Assembly (NCBI GenBank): GCA_902795625.1
Contig: CADBLW010000324.1
Location: 1-5,296 of the forward strand
Reading direction: 5' to 3'
Origin: an uncultured Lachnospiraceae bacterium
GTDB taxonomy: Bacteria > Bacillota > Clostridia > Lachnospirales > Lachnospiraceae
Length of the DNA stretch: 5,296 bases
The translations under genes and the position numbers were made by a program. The notes under the pieces are model-generated. The model was given only the letters and a program-made list of their open reading frames with translations. It was not told the DNA's origin and made no database searches. This document shows positions 3,279-5,296 of this stretch, piece after piece; positions within the stretch are counted from its first letter, which is position 1; every line of letters begins with the position of its first letter.

Positions 3279-5296
3279 ATGATGAAAGAACGGAAGAAAG
3301 AGAGGAGAGCGATCCTGCGGCTGTGTCTGATCACGGAAGTGACGGCGCTGGTCGTATTCCTGGCGATCGCGCTGGTGATCCAGGCATCGACGAAGAGCTC
3401 GGTGCAGAAGAAAGAGCAGGAGGAGATGAATCTGCTGACGGACCGGATCAGTGCCGCGAATTCAGCCTCGGCGATCTACTCTCCGGAGGAAGCGCTGATC
3501 GTATTGCGATCGACGATCGTTGAACTGGTTACGCACGATAAAGCGTTCCGCGACAATTTTGCGATCGCGATGTGTTATCAGGAACTCGGCGGGGAAGGCA
3601 GGATGTTTCAAACCGGCTCACTGGCCGTGCTGACCTTCATGAATAAGGAGGAGCTGCCGAAGACAACGGAGGAGGAGGCAACGGACCTGTCGGATCAGTA
3701 CTATGAGACCGGGGACGGACAGTATTTTTCCGTGGTAAACCCGCTTGAGGGGTCCATCCGCCGGAGCTACTATACCTGGGACCTTTGGACAATGTTCCCG
3801 GAGGAAGACAATCAGAAGGTGATCCGGAGTATACTGGAGGATAGGGAGAAGAAACAGCAGTCGCCCGGGGTCAAAGAGATCCGAGGCAGAAAAAAGGATG
3901 ACGGAATGCTTTACCCGACCCGTGTCACGATCCAGCAGGGGGGGTATGAGTATATCCTGCAGTCCGGAGAATTCCTTGAGACGGATGAGGTCCTCTGGGA
4001 CATCGCTAAGTTGAGCAGTTATGATACCGATGAGATCACCACGAACTTACTGTGTGCGACGCAAAATGACGAGCTCTGCAACCTGCTGAAGGATCAATTC
4101 GGCGAGACCTGGTCTTCCGAAAACTACAGGAAATTCTACCGGGAGTCCGGGGAATCCGCGTTCGGGGAGCTGGAAAAAGCGGCTATCGTGAACGCATGCA
4201 TGGAAGCGTATCACGGCATCACCTGTGACAGTCATACGTATTCGCCGGGTGTCGTTTACAGTTTGATCCGGATTCCGTCGGATGTCGTGGTCTTCGCGAT
4301 CTTTGATGAGGACAACATCGTACGGACCGAAGTCCGGAAACCGCTGATCGTAGCCTTTGCGTTCGCTCAGACGGGAGCATTCCTTGTGATGATCCTGGCC
4401 GGCGCGGCCAGACGCAGGAAGAAAGAGAGAAAGCGTCTTCGCGACATGTTTGTCAACGCGATGGCGCATGAGCTGAAGACTCCGGTTTCCGTTGTGCGGA
4501 ACACGGCGGAGTACCTGTCGACCGGCGCCAAGCCGGAGAAACAGGATCATTACCTCGGAGTTCTTGAGAGGGAGAGCGGTTCCATGGAGTCGCTTCTGAA
4601 CCGCATGCTCACCTACACGCAGGTGATGGACGGCAGGATCGAGCTCAACAAAAAGGAGACCGACTGGAACGAACTGACGGACAGAGTGATCGATTCCTAC
4701 TCCGATCTGATCGCGGAGAAGGGGATGAAGGTGGAGTTCACGCAGAGAACCACGGAGAAGACGGTCTGTGATCCGGATCTGATGGGCATGGTGATCGACA
4801 ACCTGATCTCCAACGCCGTCCGGCACGGCGAACCCGGCAGCACGATCATCGTGCGCACGGAGGGGAAAGCATTTTCCGTATGGAACAAGGCGGAGGCGCT
4901 CACGGAGGCGGAGCTGGCATCCATCTGGACTCCGATGTATGCGACCAACCGGAGATCGAAGGATTCCGAGACCGGCGGCATGGGACTCGCCATCAGCGCG
5001 GGCGTGCTGGACCGCCACGGGGCGGCGTACGACGCACACAACGAGAACGACGGACTTCTCTTCGGATTCGATTTCTCAAAGGTCAATGAGGTCGAACGAG
5101 GCCGCAAATACGCCTGGATCAACCTGATCACGGTTACCCTGGACCTGCTTGCGGCAACGGCGTGGGGAATGATGTATATCACGCGGGAACAGAAGTCCTT
5201 CTTCTGGCTTATGCTGTGCTGGCTCGGGCTCAGCATCCTGCAGGCGTTCGTATACACCCGCAGTCTGAGGGGAACCCGCAGAAAGATGAGGAGGAC
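3279..5296 (+). CDS. HK2: membrane sensor histidine kinase with intact H-box and C-terminal TM pair (3' end beyond the window)
   Basis: The frame opens at ATG 3279 (or 3282), 24 nt after HK1, and stays open for 672 codons to the right edge. It is probably nearly complete, because HK1 is 679 residues and HK2 already has its last membrane helix and a basic tail. Order: basic N-terminus, TM1 (about 12-34), extracytoplasmic sensor region (about 35-354), TM2 (about 355-377), short RRRKKERKR linker without HAMP, dimerisation domain with FVNAMAHELKTP (phospho-acceptor H397, E398, T401), ATPase domain with N-box NLISNAVRHG (N508, N512, R515) and glycine loop TGGMGLA (565-571), TM3 (about 612-634) and TM4 (about 641-660). 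The G1 box is atypical: VWNKAEALT instead of a DxGxG pattern. It should autophosphorylate and pass phosphate to D52 of the upstream regulator, at the membrane (family knowledge). The sensor region shares anchors with HK1, such as W167-D-L then F173-P, and P213-TRVT, showing tandem duplication. The ligand is unknown. Confidence 0.93.
   Translation, partial: MMKERKKERRAILRLCLITEVTALVVFLAIALVIQASTKSSVQKKEQEEMNLLTDRISAANSASAIYSPEEALIVLRSTIVELVTHDKAFRDNFAIAMCYQELGGEGRMFQTGSLAVLTFMNKEELPKTTEEEATDLSDQYYETGDGQYFSVVNPLEGSIRRSYYTWDLWTMFPEEDNQKVIRSILEDREKKQQSPGVKEIRGRKKDDGMLYPTRVTIQQGGYEYILQSGEFLETDEVLWDIAKLSSYDTDEITTNLLCATQNDELCNLLKDQFGETWSSENYRKFYRESGESAFGELEKAAIVNACMEAYHGITCDSHTYSPGVVYSLIRIPSDVVVFAIFDEDNIVRTEVRKPLIVAFAFAQTGAFLVMILAGAARRRKKERKRLRDMFVNAMAHELKTPVSVVRNTAEYLSTGAKPEKQDHYLGVLERESGSMESLLNRMLTYTQVMDGRIELNKKETDWNELTDRVIDSYSDLIAEKGMKVEFTQRTTEKTVCDPDLMGMVIDNLISNAVRHGEPGSTIIVRTEGKAFSVWNKAEALTEAELASIWTPMYATNRRSKDSETGGMGLAISAGVLDRHGAAYDAHNENDGLLFGFDFSKVNEVERGRKYAWINLITVTLDLLAATAWGMMYITREQKSFFWLMLCWLGLSILQAFVYTRSLRGTRRKMRR

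Noticed and set aside
4047..5039. Open frame of 330 codons on the minus strand, antisense to HK2
   Set aside because: Same reason: it mirrors the kinase codons, has an Arg/His-rich composition, and has no ribosome binding site or domain support.

Overview
The window looks like chromosomal DNA of a fairly GC-rich member of the Bacillota, class Clostridia, possibly Lachnospiraceae or a relative. The basis is strong AGGAG/GGGGG-type ribosome binding sites, sigma-A type promoters in AT-rich islands, an XRE regulator of the kind found at clostridial polyamine-transport (pot) loci, and sensor kinases with Gram-positive style sequences. The taxon is inferred from sequence style only.

Layout: at the left edge is the 5' part (73 codons) of an XRE-family regulator on the minus strand, running out of the window. 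A divergent intergenic region of about 250 bp follows. It carries a near-consensus promoter for the XRE gene (with a possible operator dyad over its -35) and an extended -10 promoter for the rightward genes. Three genes then read rightward as a probable operon: an OmpR/PhoB-type response regulator (468-1133), a 679-residue membrane sensor kinase homologue, HK1 (1215-3254), and a second, paralogous sensor kinase, HK2 (3279 to beyond the right edge). Almost all sequence from 468 onward is coding. No RNA genes, mobile elements or CRISPR arrays were seen.

The most interesting point is the kinase pair. HK1 and HK2 share the same unusual plan: TM1, an extracytoplasmic sensor region of about 315-320 residues, TM2, no room for a HAMP domain, a HisKA-like dimerisation domain, an ATPase domain, and then two further C-terminal membrane segments. 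HK2 has a normal H-box (H397, E398, T401). In HK1 the phospho-acceptor histidine is replaced by valine (V391), the phosphatase threonine by alanine (A395) and the N-box basic residue by isoleucine (I509). The HK1 frame is fully open and the rest of its fold is well kept. HK1 therefore looks like a pseudo-histidine kinase retained beside its active paralogue.

A plausible model (inference) is that HK2 phosphorylates the response regulator at D52, and that HK1 acts as a catalytically dead partner, co-receptor or inhibitor through homo- or heterodimerisation. The signal and target genes cannot be read from this window.
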